Origin: Apostichopus japonicus
Taxonomy: Eukaryota > Echinodermata > Holothuroidea > Aspidochirotida > Stichopodidae
NCBI RefSeq assembly: GCF_037975245.1
Contig: NC_092573.1
Coordinates: 16,544,265 to 16,608,264, forward strand
Direction of reading: 5' to 3'
DNA length: 64,000 nucleotides
Below, piece after piece: positions 10,780-21,225 of this stretch. Position 1 is the stretch's first letter, and each line of letters begins with the position of its first letter. The notes under the pieces were generated by a model. It worked only from the letters and a program-made list of their open reading frames with translations. It was not told the origin of the DNA and made no database searches. The position numbers were made by a program, and so were the translations under genes.

Positions 10780-12554
10780 CTAAGAAAGAGATTGTCAGCC
10801 ACATCATGATAGATAAGATGAAAGTCTATCTCAATCTTGAGGAAGAGAGTGAAAAGCACATACGTTTACTATGTAATGAGTGAGGTGGTAAGTCATGACT
10901 GTTACGTAATGAGTGAAGTGGTAAGTCATGACTGTTACATTATTATCCAATAATGAGGTTGATTCAAGATCAGAGAAGAATAGAAAAAATATTGGATAAA
11001 TACTATGGCTCTCATATATGTTTCATGGTGATCCACCTGAGTATACATTACATCCCGCACCATGCTGATGCAAATCTTCGAATATCACAATGGAGATGTT
11101 CCATTGATACAACTACATGTGAGGGTGTTGATGTACTAATTTGCTATAGACAATGTTACGATGTGTTGTGTGCACCATTTGGAATATTGTTTCATATGGT
11201 GAGATGCAAAATACACTATTTTTAAGGATTTTTGAAGGAACAACAAACAAAGTGAATAGCCTTTTTTGTTTTAATATAAAGCATTGATCAAGGACTCTGG
11301 GAAATTATTCCACTCATTCTACACTTTGAGAAATATACTAAAGTCTTCAAATAAGAATTTCTTGCGGATGTTACAAGTAGACTGTATTCCTAAAACTTGA
11401 ATATTACTTCCTAGTTACTATACATGTACATTAATGGTCATTCAATACATTGTAACAATATCTCTCATTTGTACTGTACCTAAATTCTAGTCCACCGACG
11501 TCACATAAGCAGGGGCGGACTGACTCATAGGCTAATAAGGCTATATAGCCTTAGGTACTTCATATTTTATGCCCTTTAATTTCAGAAACGCCTTAACAAA
11601 ATGTTCAACAGGATTCGTAGTACATGGGGGAGCATGAGTGAAAATATTAGTGTTTGCACCGGGTAGAAATTTGTATCCGGGTACCCAGGCCTCTCTACCC
11701 ACCCGGACGTGAAAAAATGCTCAAATTTACAGTAAATGTTGGATTCGGGTAATAAAATAGGATCTGGGTAGTGACGTGGTCAATCCTCTCCAGTCCAGTT
11801 TCTTCCAACCCTGTTCCCTGACTTCACTAGCCTAAACGGAATATTGAGCAGGTGAACAAAACATTAAATTTAACAAATTTAACGATTTTAGTTCAATTCA
11901 AAGTTAAACATACCAAGAAGAACAGTTTATATTCAGGCTATAGGTTGGACAACGTTCACCGGAAAAATTAAAACTAGCTTCATAGGTGAGCAATGAAAAT
12001 TGACGACGGATTCCGAAGTTAGGCCAAAAACTTAATAACAACGTAAACCCGTGGATGCAAAAAGTGATTGAATTAGGCCTAGAATAATATGAGAGATTAG
12101 AGCTTCATTGTTATGACTGAAACTTCTAAAAGTGATTTGGGCTAGCCTAGGCCCTAGGTCCTACTCCTCCTAGGCCTAATTTTTTTGGGTGCATGTAAGA
12201 TGATGTAACACTAGGCCTAACTTTATTGGCTCAACTCTAAATGCACAGAGCACCTGATGCATGCACTTTTTTGGGTATTCGACCCCTGAATCATGGTAAG
12301 GCTTAACACACATTAGTAATCAATACTCCTAGGCTAGTTACGTTAGGCTAGGAATAAAACCTAGGCCTATGCCATAGCTGATAACACTAGGCATAGCCTA
12401 ACGCCCTTTAACGTAGTACTAGAGCTAGCTTAGGCCTACGTTATCCGAGTAGCATAACGCTAGGCCAACTCGCAATAACCCAACAAGACAAGTAACATTT
12501 CGTCATTATTTATTACGAATATTATATCAATATGTTCAGGAACTAATATCTCAC
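10780..12554. other. Intron with TE fragments and TAGGCCTA-rich stretch
   Basis: A 36-bp tandem pair (gtaatgagtgargtggtaagtc) is just downstream at 10875-10940. A transposon-like left end, CAGGGGCGGACTGACTC, begins at 11512 with no right end found. 12050-12470 is crowded with aggcct and cctagg palindromes. A 90-codon + open stretch at 10953-11225 is unrecognised. A missing exon of the - strand gene should lie here, but none could be supported. Confidence 0.4.
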
Positions 12555-12621
12555 CTTCAAATATATCACCTAGGAATAATAGATCCCATTCTTCGAGTTT
12601 CCCTTTGACAAATTCATCCAT
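12555..12621 (-). CDS. First coding exon, SAM-like N-terminus (- strand gene)
   Basis: On -, ATG at 12621 in a gaaATGG context opens MDEFVKGKLEEWDLLFLGDI FEG. The exon ends at GAAG|gtgaga (donor 12549-12554). 'M-[DE]-E-x-x-x-x-K-L-x-E-W-x-L...F' is the usual start of SAM-type domains in this invertebrate family (family knowledge); the rest of the domain would be in the next exon, which I could not find. The frame remains open past the donor, so a longer first exon is possible. Confidence 0.5.
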
Positions 12622-12868
12622 TTCGGGAATTGAATTTACTGACTCGATCTGCGATGGGCAAACGACACTTGAAGGACAAGCGTGCATATATATCATATAT
12701 ACTAGTGAATTGTGTAATTGTAAAACCCGCCGAAAGTACATTGACGTGGAAATTTGTCAAAATGCCAAGGCTCTTTTATAGTACCCGGTCCCAGAGTGAT
12801 CAATATCCTGGTTGACTGTAAAGTGTTCTGGTTCAAACAGTGTTAGAAAAAAATAACCAGGATTATTC
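12622..12868. promoter_or_regulatory. Putative 5' flank of the - strand gene
   Basis: This short interval between the putative start codon and the transposon nest would contain the promoter of the - strand gene. No TATA box or other element could be defended. Confidence 0.2.
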
Positions 12869-12967
12869 AACCAGAGCAGTGGCGTAGGAAGGTACTTTTG
12901 AGTGGGGGGGGGGCTGAAGACTGATGGCCGGTCTGGGGGAGCCCAGGAAAAAAAATCACCTCAAATT

Positions 12968-13530
12968 TACCGCGGTAACATACCACACTTTTACCCCGGT
13001 AAAACCGGGGTAAAAACGTTGTAAATTTGTTGTACGTTACCGCGGTGTTGTGGCCCTATGGACGCGGTAAACCGCGGTTTACCGCAGTAAATTACCACAA
13101 ATTTACCATGGTTTTACCTCACTTTTACCCCAATTTACCACGGTGTTACCATACTTTTACCGCGCTTTTACTACACTTTTACTACGCTTTTACCCCAAAT
13201 TAACCACAATTTTACCGTTCTTTTATCCCAATTTTACCGTATATTTACCACGCTTTTTCCTTAGTTTTACCTCAATTTACCATATTTTACCACGCTTTTA
13301 CCACAGTTTACCGTTCTTTTACCCCAATTTACCCTAGATTGACCACGCATTTACTACACTTTTACCCTAAATTTACCACAGTTTTACCTTTCTTTCACCC
13401 CAATTTTACCGCATATTAACCACGCTTTTTCCTTACTTTTACCTCAATTTACCATACTTTTACCCCAATTTTACCGTAGATTTACCACGCTTTTACCTTA
13501 GTTTTACCTCAGTTTACCATGATTTTACAC
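12968..13530. repeat. TTTTACC-word array (left arm)
   Basis: Dozens of ttttacc/cacgctttta/accccaattt words run at a spacing of about 10-12 bp. The outermost part holds palindromes such as ttaccgcggtaa; further in, the words lie all in one orientation. This is a simple array, not coding. Confidence 0.85.
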
Positions 13531-14351
13531 TAATTGCAGGACAGTTTTACCTCCATTGAGCATGATTTTGTCCTAATTTTAATCAGCATGTACACCATAT
13601 ATTTCTTTGAATTTCACCCATCAGTGTACTGTATCATAGTTTGGCTATATGCCTTTACCCTTATTGTAATGGTTGTATGCCTGACATGTAAGTCCACAGT
13701 TGTAGCATGCAACAGTTTTTAATTCATCAAATCCATGGAGGTTTCACACATGAGAAAGCTTTGTTGAATTTCAATTACCCTAGCTGGTATGATTCCTGAC
13801 TCTCTTCTTTGACTTAATTGGTAGTCCAGATTGGACTTTTGATCTCTTATTGTCCTCAAAGACTTGTTTTAAATGGAAAGAGTACGCTGATGTAATGAAG
13901 CACGGTCAACAACAACAACAATAAAGGAGTTTACACCTGTTCGACCTCGCAAGAGGTCCTCCGGGGGGAGTACTCTGATACATAGACTTGTCAAGTCATT
14001 TAATGGACCTGACAGAGAATACCCAAATCTGAGGGCACTGATTGGTCAATTTTTGCGTGTCACAGTGTTGAGGCACAGAAGCTATGCCTTATGTGTGCTA
14101 GTTTATATAGTTCTTTTTTTTTTCATTTTAAAGGCTTTTAGGTTCTCCGTAATAATGAAAAAATAATTAATTGTTGTCTCCTCTCAAATATATCAGGGAT
14201 TCCATGAAGGAATTCTCTATGTATCTATCCTCTGCTTGCTTTTTTTTTAGGAAAAGAGATGCATACTATTACATATAAGAATAGCAGTTTGTCTCTCTTC
14301 TTTATTCAACTCATATCCACAGGTAATTTATATTGCCAACATTAAGATATG
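13531..14351. other. Interior of the TTTACC element, no gene recognised
   Basis: Unique-looking AT-rich sequence with a short aac run near 13910. A 62-codon + open stretch (13534-13722) is unrecognised. No transposase motif is visible. Confidence 0.35.
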
Positions 14352-15328
14352 AGTAGAACCATAGGCGTACGAGGCGGGGGGGGGGGGCAGGGGGGCAGAC
14401 TGCCCCCCAAATTTCCAGAGGACAAGAAATTCGGGCAAAAGTCCTGAAAAATTCGGGCAGCCTAAGAGGAGAAAAAAAAATGCCCGAATCTTTTTCAAAT
14501 TTTTGCCCGACAATTCCATGATTTTCTTTATTTAGCATCATGATGCCCGAATATTTCCGTGTAACACCACCGTAAGCGCAGTTCATCTGGGCTACCACGC
14601 TTTTTGCACGATCAATTTGTTTTCTAACTAGTCAATTGCAGGCGCGTATCCAGGATTTTCAAACCCGGGGGGCGCGAATTACTATCTAAGCGGAGCGCCA
14701 CCATCGGTTGGCGCGCAGCGTACAAGAAAATTTCTTATTTTGATACCCCCAGATCACCGGAAACGGCACTTCTCGGGCTTGAAATGAGCAACCAGATGTA
14801 CACTTTTTGCCTGAGAACCAAGTATTTCCTAATAGTTTTTTTTTTTTTCCATCCATAACCTTCTTGAAGATTGTCAACCCGGCACACATCATGTTCGACC
14901 TGATCGCATCTCCTGTGGGTCTTTGCTTTTGTAGGTGATTCTACGTCACGACCCACAATACCCGTCAGCCCCACTTTTCAAGGTTTTAAGCCCCATATTT
15001 GTTCCGAATTTGAAAATTCACATTTCTCGTGAATAAACTCACTTGAAAACATACCCATAATGTTGTACAAAATTTCATCTATGGACAACCAATATAGAAA
15101 AACTTCCTTGAACCCCTTACAGACTGGTCAAAATTGCACGAGTAGAGGGAAGTGTGATGCAGAATGTCGGTCAGAAATTGTCGAAAATTCAGACACAGTT
15201 AATTTATTGGTGTAGAAATATTAAAACCTGTTATAACGGCTATTATAAAACTTGGTTGAAGGAAATGAAAAAATAGCAGATATTTCCGAAACCGAACACT
15301 ATACACATAGGCGTAGGAGGCGCGGCGG

Positions 15329-15715
15329 AAGTGGCGGAGCTAGGGGTATTGGTCAGGAGGAGCGAGAATAGTCTGTAGGGGCGCTTTCAACACTATCTAA
15401 GCGGAGCGCCACCACTGGTTGGCGCGTAGCGTACAGAAAATTTTTGAGTAAAGATACTCCCTAGATCGCCGGAAATGACCTTTTCCGGGCCTGGCTAATT
15501 TGCAGATAAACGAAGAATAAATAGGTGTCATCTCCAAATTACACCAACAAAATGTGACAAATGTCAATAAGTAGATGAGAGCGCAATAAAAAAGTCAATA
15601 ATCTAGAATAAGTAAAAAGTGGTAAAGAGCTGAAAAACGCGCCAGCAGTCCATTTGAGTCCGTCAGGGGGGGGGGGGACATGCGCCCCCCTGGCCGTATG
15701 GACGCTCCGCCACTG
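15329..15715. mobile_element. 387-bp nested transposon, TSD CGCGGCGG
   Basis: AAGTGGCGGAGCTAGG (15329) pairs with GACGCTCCGCCACTG ending 15715. CGCGGCGG lies on both sides (15321-15328 and 15716-15723). It contains one copy of the shared hairpin module (15392-15494) and a poly-G run near the right end, and little else. It is a complete, minimal non-autonomous unit inserted into 14639-16833. Confidence 0.85.
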
Positions 15716-16070
15716 CGCGGCGGGGGTGCAGCCCCTAATTCGCCATTACTAATGTAAAAGAGAGTTTTGACGTAATTGGACCTCCATGCTTTTTATACAT
15801 CTACATGAGACATGTCGTTGTTTACATTAGCATCCCGCGGTATACTGCGCAATTTGAACGGACCGTACGGTACATGATGGCATGCGATGTATTAACCGAT
15901 GCTTGCTTATATGATATTGACATTAACACGTTGAACGCGCGCTTAGCGCGCGAAAATTTTGGGTTATTTTTTCAGGCAAGTCGGACAGTTTTGAGGCTTT
16001 TCATCCTGGAACGCCATTTTCGTGCTCACTGATATGATGTGATATCTGCTGTTTGCGTCACAAATTCGAT

Positions 16071-16398
16071 TAGGCGCGTAGCGAGGAATTTGCCAAGGGA
16101 GGGCGAAGCCTGTAGGCAAATTATCTCTGCGCAGCGCCACCATAGGTTGGCGCGAAGCGTACAAGAAAATTTTGGCCGAAAATGCCTCCCAGATCGCTGG
16201 AAATGGCACTACACAGGACCATTTGTTAGCGCGAAGCGTACAAGCAAATTTTGGCCGAAAATGTCTCCCAGATCGCTGGAAATGACACTTCCCAGGCCTT
16301 GTAAGTTGCATCTAAGCACTTTCTATTTTGAAATTACTTAGCGATATCATTTAAAACAATGCTGAATGGGGGGGGGGGGCGGGCGGTCGCCCCCATCC
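16071..16398. mobile_element. Inverted relative of the 54187-54480 minimal element
   Basis: aggcgcgtagcgaggaattt and gccaagggagggcgaa match the reverse complement of the right end at 54440-54480. Inside are 1.8 copies of the shared module (16121-16220 and 16221-16300), then ttgcatctaagc and a G run at 16368. The far end is degraded and no TSD was found. Confidence 0.5.
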
Positions 16399-16629
16399 CA
16401 AAAATCGTCATGTTCCCCAACGACACGATCGAGTTCGAGACCAGCCACAGTTGGTTTGATAGCAGTATTCTACACACGCGTTATGATAGACCATATATAG
16501 TATATATATAGATCATTAGTGAGAGAGGAAAATGGAAACGTCAAAAAATTGAGTTGTCGGTGTAAGGGGTAGGGTGAGTCAAACTTTTACGAAATCATTG
16601 ATCCGTCACTGGCTACCCTTCAGCGCAGT

Positions 16630-16792
16630 AATGATGTCACTGCTCCTCTTTCTCTTCCCGGTTTCTTCGCGTTTTTCTTTTACTCCCTCTTTTTCTCTCT
16701 TTCTTCTTTTTCTTTTCTCTTCCTTCCTCTCCTCCTCTTCTTTTTTCCCCTCTTTTTTCCTTTTTTTTTTCTCTCCTCTTTTTCTTACCCGG
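16630..16792. repeat. CT-rich polypyrimidine tract
   Basis: About 160 bp of tctt/ctcc words on the + strand. Open frames here on either strand reflect biased composition and are not genes. Confidence 0.8.
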
Positions 16793-16849
16793 GGGGCGCG
16801 CGCCCCCAACGCCCCCCCCTGGATACGCACCTGAATTGTATACCTGGAC

Positions 16850-17504
16850 CAAGGGTGGCGGAACCGGGGGGGCACAGGGGTACGTGCCCCCCCCCCACTT
16901 TTCCTCAGGTTAAAAATGTGCCTTTTTTCTACATAAAAATTGAGGTGCCTCAAGTTAGCAAGAGGCCAGGGAACCAGAATGAACACTCGGGAAGGGCCGT
17001 TTCCGGCCATCTGAGGGGTTTGTAAAACCAAAAATTTTATACGCTCCGCGCCAACCGATGGTGGCGCTCCGCTCAGATAGTCGTGCATACAACTTTGCAA
17101 ATCCTGGCTAAGCCGTGACTTTTAATGAATTTCTGTGGGTCAAACTCAAAACTATTTCGAATGGGAAAAAATTTGTTAAGATATTAACAAGAAAAAAAAC
17201 TCTAATTCGGAAGATTCCTACATTAGCAACTAGCATGATTTCACCTCATTTTGTCTCAAAAGAAAACTTGTTCTTTGTTTCCCAATTTGCGCATTGGATA
17301 TTGCAGTGTTAGTATGCATATTTTCCTTTAGGGCGGGGGGGGGGGCGTTGATGGAGTGATGTGTATACACAAATAAGATACTACAATAAGAGTTATAAAG
17401 GGTACTAAATATAAGGCTGCATCAGTCCAATCGAATTTCTGCAAAGTGCCCTTTGATGTCGGTGCCCCCCCCCCCCCAGATTAAAAGTGCTTCCGCCGCC
17501 CGTG
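16850..17504. mobile_element. Nested transposon, TSD ACCTGGAC (copy in element A)
   Basis: CAAGGGTGGCGGAACC (16850) pairs with GCTTCCGCCGCCCGTG ending 17504. ACCTGGAC flanks it at 16842-16849 and 17505-17512. The same element at the same site is in the sister copy (45839-46491), so it was inserted before the carrier transposed. It holds one shared module (16986-17081) and G runs at both ends. Confidence 0.85.
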
Positions 17505-18179
17505 ACCTGGACATCCCCAACATGAGTGTATATCAGAAACATTTTCTTTTTCATGGATGGTGGGGGGGGGGGCGGGAGTGCCTACAAGCCTAAAAGTACA
17601 GGTTTATCATATTCTTTGTTACATTTTATAATTTTTTGTGAGACAAATTGCAGTCTCACCCGACACAGCGACATTATCCCGCCTACGTTTCGTTGAACAA
17701 TGTATGTTTTTCTGGAGGTAGCTGAGTACTGTGTTAAAATAATAAATAAGGTAACTAAATAGGAGCTTAAAAAATATACTGTCCCATTTTTCCCCTTCAA
17801 AGTGATGTTACCATTTTTTCTTCTTCTAATTTACCAAATTTTTGGGGAAGTGTAAATTTCTAAAACGTGAGATTATAAGATAAAGAATGTTTAGATGCAA
17901 CTTGCAAGGCCTCAGAAGTGCCGTTTCCGGCAATCTGAGAGGCATTGTTTGCCAAAAATTTTCTTGTACGCTACGCGCCAACCGATGATGGCGCTCCGCT
18001 TAGATAGTGTCACGGGAACTTTCGGGCACAAAAAGTTCTGCCCCCCCCCCAAAACTGAAATGATCCCGTACGCCTATGAGTAGAACAAAAGGTTTGTCAT
18101 ATAAGTATTGCAAACATATGGGACAAAATCATGAAAAAAATGCTGTAAATATACCATCATGTTTCATAGTGTGACCCAT

Positions 18180-18812
18180 ATATGTTCTACTGTGGTAAAA
18201 TCATGGTACAATTATGGTAAATTTACCATAGTATAATTGCACCGTATAGTTTTACCCTATTTTTACTGTGGTTAATCATGGCACAATTGTAGGAATTTCA
18301 GTTTTAAAATGTAGTTTATGTACCATATAAACTTACCATACTTTTTCTGCAGTAATATCATGGTAAAACTATGGTAAATTTACCGTAGTAAATGTACCAC
18401 ACTTTTACCCTACTTATACCGCGGTAATACCATGGTAAAACTGTGGTAAATTTACCGTAGTAAATGTGCCACACTTTTACCGCGGTAATACCATGGAAAA
18501 ACTGCGGTAAATTTACCGCAGTAAATGTACCGCACTTTTACCCTACTTATACTGCGGTAATACCATGGTAAAACTGCGGTAAATTTACCGCGGTAAATGT
18601 ACCGCACTTTTACCCTACTTATACCGCGGTTATATCATGGTAAAACTGCGGTAAATTTACCGCAGTAAATGTACCGCACTTTTACCATACTTTTACCGCG
18701 GTAATACCATGGTAAAACTGCGGTAAATGTACCGCGGTTGATTTTACCACAATTTTACCACACATTTACCCTATTTACCACACATTTACCATAGTTTACC
18801 GCGGTAAAATTA
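18180..18812. repeat. TTTACCGCGGTAAA palindromic word array (right arm)
   Basis: Repeated blocks of taccgcggtaataccatgg, taaaactgcggtaaattt and accgcacttttacccta, at a spacing of about 65-70 bp in the middle. Nearly every word is self-complementary (ccgcgg, ccatgg, aaattt). It partners the array at 12968-13530 inside the element 12942-18831. Confidence 0.85.
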
Positions 18813-19241
18813 GGGTACATTTTTTGCTGGGAGGGGTCTAAGGGGAGGGGGTATCCCCCTCCCCCTTTGGATTTTTTTTTGCATTTCCAAGTGGCCTCAG
18901 ATGCAATTTGGTGCAATATAGCACACTTCAACACCCACTCCATTTTGTAAATAATTTTGCTATTTTCACCTGGCCTTAGATGCAATTTGGTGCTCCAAAT
19001 GAGATTTTTTTCTCATTTGGAAATGAAAAAGGGGTTTTCTGACTTGCGAAGCGGGGGGGGGGGCGGAATGATACCTCCGCCCCACCATATTTTTCACTGG
19101 GGGGCTGGCGCCCCCCAGCCCCCCCCCGGTTCCTACGCCCTTGAACCAGAGTGTTTTTAGAGTGTGTGTGTTTCACTGTGTGTTAACGCGTTTTCATCAA
19201 CTTGAAATCAATTACATAATTAAGCACAAAATTGATCAGAA

Positions 19242-19470
19242 ATGTATCAAAGTTCCGACGATAATTCAGAGGAAATAGAATTGCGCCTGTTTGCTCTTCG
19301 TCGAGTTTTGATGAAAGCGAAAATAGAGATGATGAAGAAGAAGAAGCATTTCGTTTGCTACCATACTAATTCGAGCCAGTGGCAGTTGCGAGAGGTGGTG
19401 CAGTAGATTTGGGAGACGAAGCTCCGGCAGTTCCTGACGTTGATAGGCTCCAAATTGACGTAAATGAATG
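19242..19470 (+). pseudogene. P2X7-C-like gene remnant, exon 1
   Basis: ATG at 19242 opens MYQSSDDNSEEIELRLF. After a frameshift the reading continues as SSSSFDESENRDDEEEEAFR, LLPY, a TAA where Gln would be expected, then FEPVAVARGGAVDLGDEA and DRLQIDVNEW, ending at donor g|gtcagt. The acidic stretch, PY(Q)FEP and terminal N-x-W are typical of the region before the cysteine-rich P2X7 C-terminal-like domain found in many invertebrate proteins (family knowledge). One frameshift and one nonsense codon mark it as disabled. Confidence 0.6.
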
Positions 19471-20114
19471 GTCAGTACATGATTTAATGTATTTTGTTTA
19501 AATGTTTCACATTTATATGTTTCTTATGAAAAAAGAAAACCTCTTATCGAGTCGTTCCGTTAATTTCGTGCAAATACTAGAGGCTACTACTACTAGTACT
19601 ACATCTAGTAATGCAACTACCGTACAACGTACAAGTTCTGTTTGATGTAGCTTAGGGCATATTCATTGAAATTATCATAGGACAAAGCAGTATCATTTTG
19701 ATAGGAAATAAACGGATACGAAAATTAGTTCAGGTAAAATATAACAAGTAATTTGACAATGCAAAATTATTTAATCTAACAGTAGGCCTAGGTTAGGCTC
19801 ATACTGGAAATTTGTGCACTCAATATTTTCTACATCATCTATTTAAGTTGCACCCACCATACCCAGCAGAAAATAGGAATACTGGATTTATTAAAAAATG
19901 ACTTTCAGTTCTTTCCCAATCTAAGGCCTACAGTTTGTATGGGATTGTGGTACAAACCAATAAACATATTACATAGTGTCAACTATTGTCTATCCCTAAC
20001 CAGTCATTCAAAACTTGTTGATGCAGTTAAAAAATGGTCTCATATTTAGTGTCGTGTGAACTACATGAAAGCCATTTTTTCAATGCCATTTATGTTTACG
20101 ACTTTAATTTGCAG

Positions 20115-20341
20115 GTGCACCTGTGAGAATTGTACTGCAATGCCAACAGCAGTAGAATGCATATGTTGCAGGGAGATTGAAGAAGTGAAAAAACAAAGTG
20201 GACAGCCTAGAGGATGATAGTGTGGTGCATAATCCAACACACAAGCTTTCAAAGTGTATGTCTGGACATTTATGTTATTGAAACAGCATATCATGACTAC
20301 CGGCAACAACATGGACAGCTGCAAGAAGAAGATTTACACAT
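20115..20341 (+). pseudogene. P2X7-C-like remnant, exon 2 (cysteine-rich)
   Basis: After acceptor aatttgcag the frame joins exon 1 (TG|G = Trp) and reads CTCENCTAMPTAVECICCRE IEEVKKQSG. The pattern C-x-C-x-x-C-x-x-M-P-T-x-x-E-x-x-C-C-x-E is the zinc-binding signature of the P2X7-C-like domain. A frameshift after QPRG changes phase, and the segment resumes as DSVVHNPTHKLSKCMS, then TAYHDYRQQHGQLQEEDLH, before donor gtaagt at 20342. The motif order is preserved, so this is a relatively young decay. Confidence 0.65.
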
Positions 20342-21063
20342 GTAAGTATACGGTAGTGTACCTACATAATTATAAAACCTTTAAGTAAGGTAGGGTACTA
20401 AAAGATTTGGTGAAAACATATGTGAAGACAACATTTTAGCAGGATTTACAGAAAGTAGAATTGCCAGATATGTCTGTAAATCGGATTGGAAATAATTTGT
20501 TTCATATTTATTTCAAATTTGTAATGTAATATGAAAAAAGGGTGAATACCATCAAACTATTAGGCACATAAAGCCGGTGCTATTTCCTGGTTTCAATGAC
20601 GCAAGTGACATAATGTTGTTTGTGCAAGGACAGAACACAGATGACTCAGACAATGAAGTAAACTCAGAGCCTCTTGCTTGCAAGACCGACTCATCAACTC
20701 AATACAGTACCTACCTGTACCTGGAAAAGGGAATAGCATTTGCATACATGTAAGTGCAGAGAAAATGGTTCATTTCCCCACTCTTCAGTGTCTGCACCTT
20801 TGTTTGGGGAGTGTTTGAAAAACTCTACAAAGAAGTTAGAAATAAATCCTGTAAAGAAGTGAAACACTCCATTTTGAGTTTTCAATCCATTTGCCCAATA
20901 GTGGATTATTTTTTTTTCACAATGTAATGTTTTGCTTTCAAATCTTATATACAGATTTTGGTTTGTTGCCTATTGGAAACATTCAATTCAATGGGCTTGA
21001 TTCAGTGTTTTGTTATCATGCATTTTCTTATATTTTATTATTTCCTTTTTTTCTTTCTGACAG

Positions 21064-21225
21064 GCATTACATATATGTTGCATACACAGGCAACTAGTCA
21101 GGTGGTGTTGGGGGTATCTTGGCAAAAAACACAGGGTGACCATTCCTGCTTGTGCAGTTACAAAGATTAGGGGGTGCTTCCCTTCAGCTGAGTATGTGGG
21201 GTTCCAGTACCCAGAACTGGACTAA
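21064..21225 (+). pseudogene. P2X7-C-like remnant, exon 3 (C-terminus)
   Basis: A strong acceptor (tttttctttctgacag) precedes a damaged HIAYRQLV segment, then VRWCWGYLGK, RVTIPACAVTKIRGCFPSAE and YVGFQYPELD with stop TAA at 21223-21225. 'RWCWG-x-LG' and 'P-x-C-x-x-x-x-IR-x-x-FP-x-x-Y-x-G-F' are family hallmarks. Small indels near the start disrupt the frame. An aataaa occurs near 21437. Confidence 0.65.

Larger units (their letters stand above)
14639..16833. mobile_element. Nested transposon, 5-bp TSD AATTG, empty site known
   Basis: It begins CAGGCGCGTATCCAGG at 14639 and ends GGATACGCACCTG at 16833. AATTG flanks it at 14634-14638 and 16834-16838. The sister copy has the uninterrupted site tcaattgtat at 45821-45830, which fixes both boundaries and the 5-bp duplication. 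The interior 14681-15300 matches the interior of 50434-51120 (same orientation) and reversed copies at 28690-29230 and 61800-62300. A further element is nested at 15329-15715. Confidence 0.9.
14360..18078. mobile_element. hAT-like transposon copy A with two passengers, TSD AGTAGAAC
   Basis: The ends CATAGGCGTACGAGGC (14360) and GTACGCCTATG (ending 18078) are inverted. AGTAGAAC lies on both sides (14352-14359 and 18079-18086), an exact 8-bp TSD. A sister copy at 45501-47056 shares all the backbone and the passenger at 16850-17504, but lacks the passenger at 14639-16833, so that one arrived later. The backbone contains repeated gcccgaattt words and ends with one shared hairpin module (17906-18009). 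No transposase is visible. Confidence 0.9.
12942..18831. mobile_element. TTTACC-word element with matching ends
   Basis: The left end reads cccaggaaaaaaaatcacc, then tcaaatttaccgcggtaa. The right end, read on -, is cccagcaaaaaatgtaccc then taattttaccgcggtaa. The two ends are therefore inverted repeats of about 35 bp. Inside each end is an array of TTTACC/GGTAAA words. No clear TSD was found. The interior is interrupted by the transposon at 14360-18078. Confidence 0.6.
12877..19143. mobile_element. Outermost transposon of a nested cluster, TSD AACCAGAG
   Basis: The left end CAGTGGCGTAGGAAGG (12877) is mirrored by CCTACGCCCTTG ending 19143. AACCAGAG occurs directly outside at 12869-12876 and 19144-19151, an 8-bp duplication of the hAT type. 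Most of the 6.27 kb is later insertions: a TTTACC-rich element and then further transposons. No transposase frame is visible. It is the oldest layer of the nest. Confidence 0.75.

Noticed and set aside
11512-11820. Transposon beginning CAGGGGCGGACTGAC
   Set aside because: No matching right end or duplication could be located.
15964-16341. Open frames on both strands across the shared module
   Set aside because: The module is non-coding in its other copies, and the frames are not preserved between copies.
16574-17100. Open frames of 60-160 codons on both strands
   Set aside because: They follow a CT-rich tract and transposon ends and have biased Lys/Glu/Arg or Ser/Phe composition.
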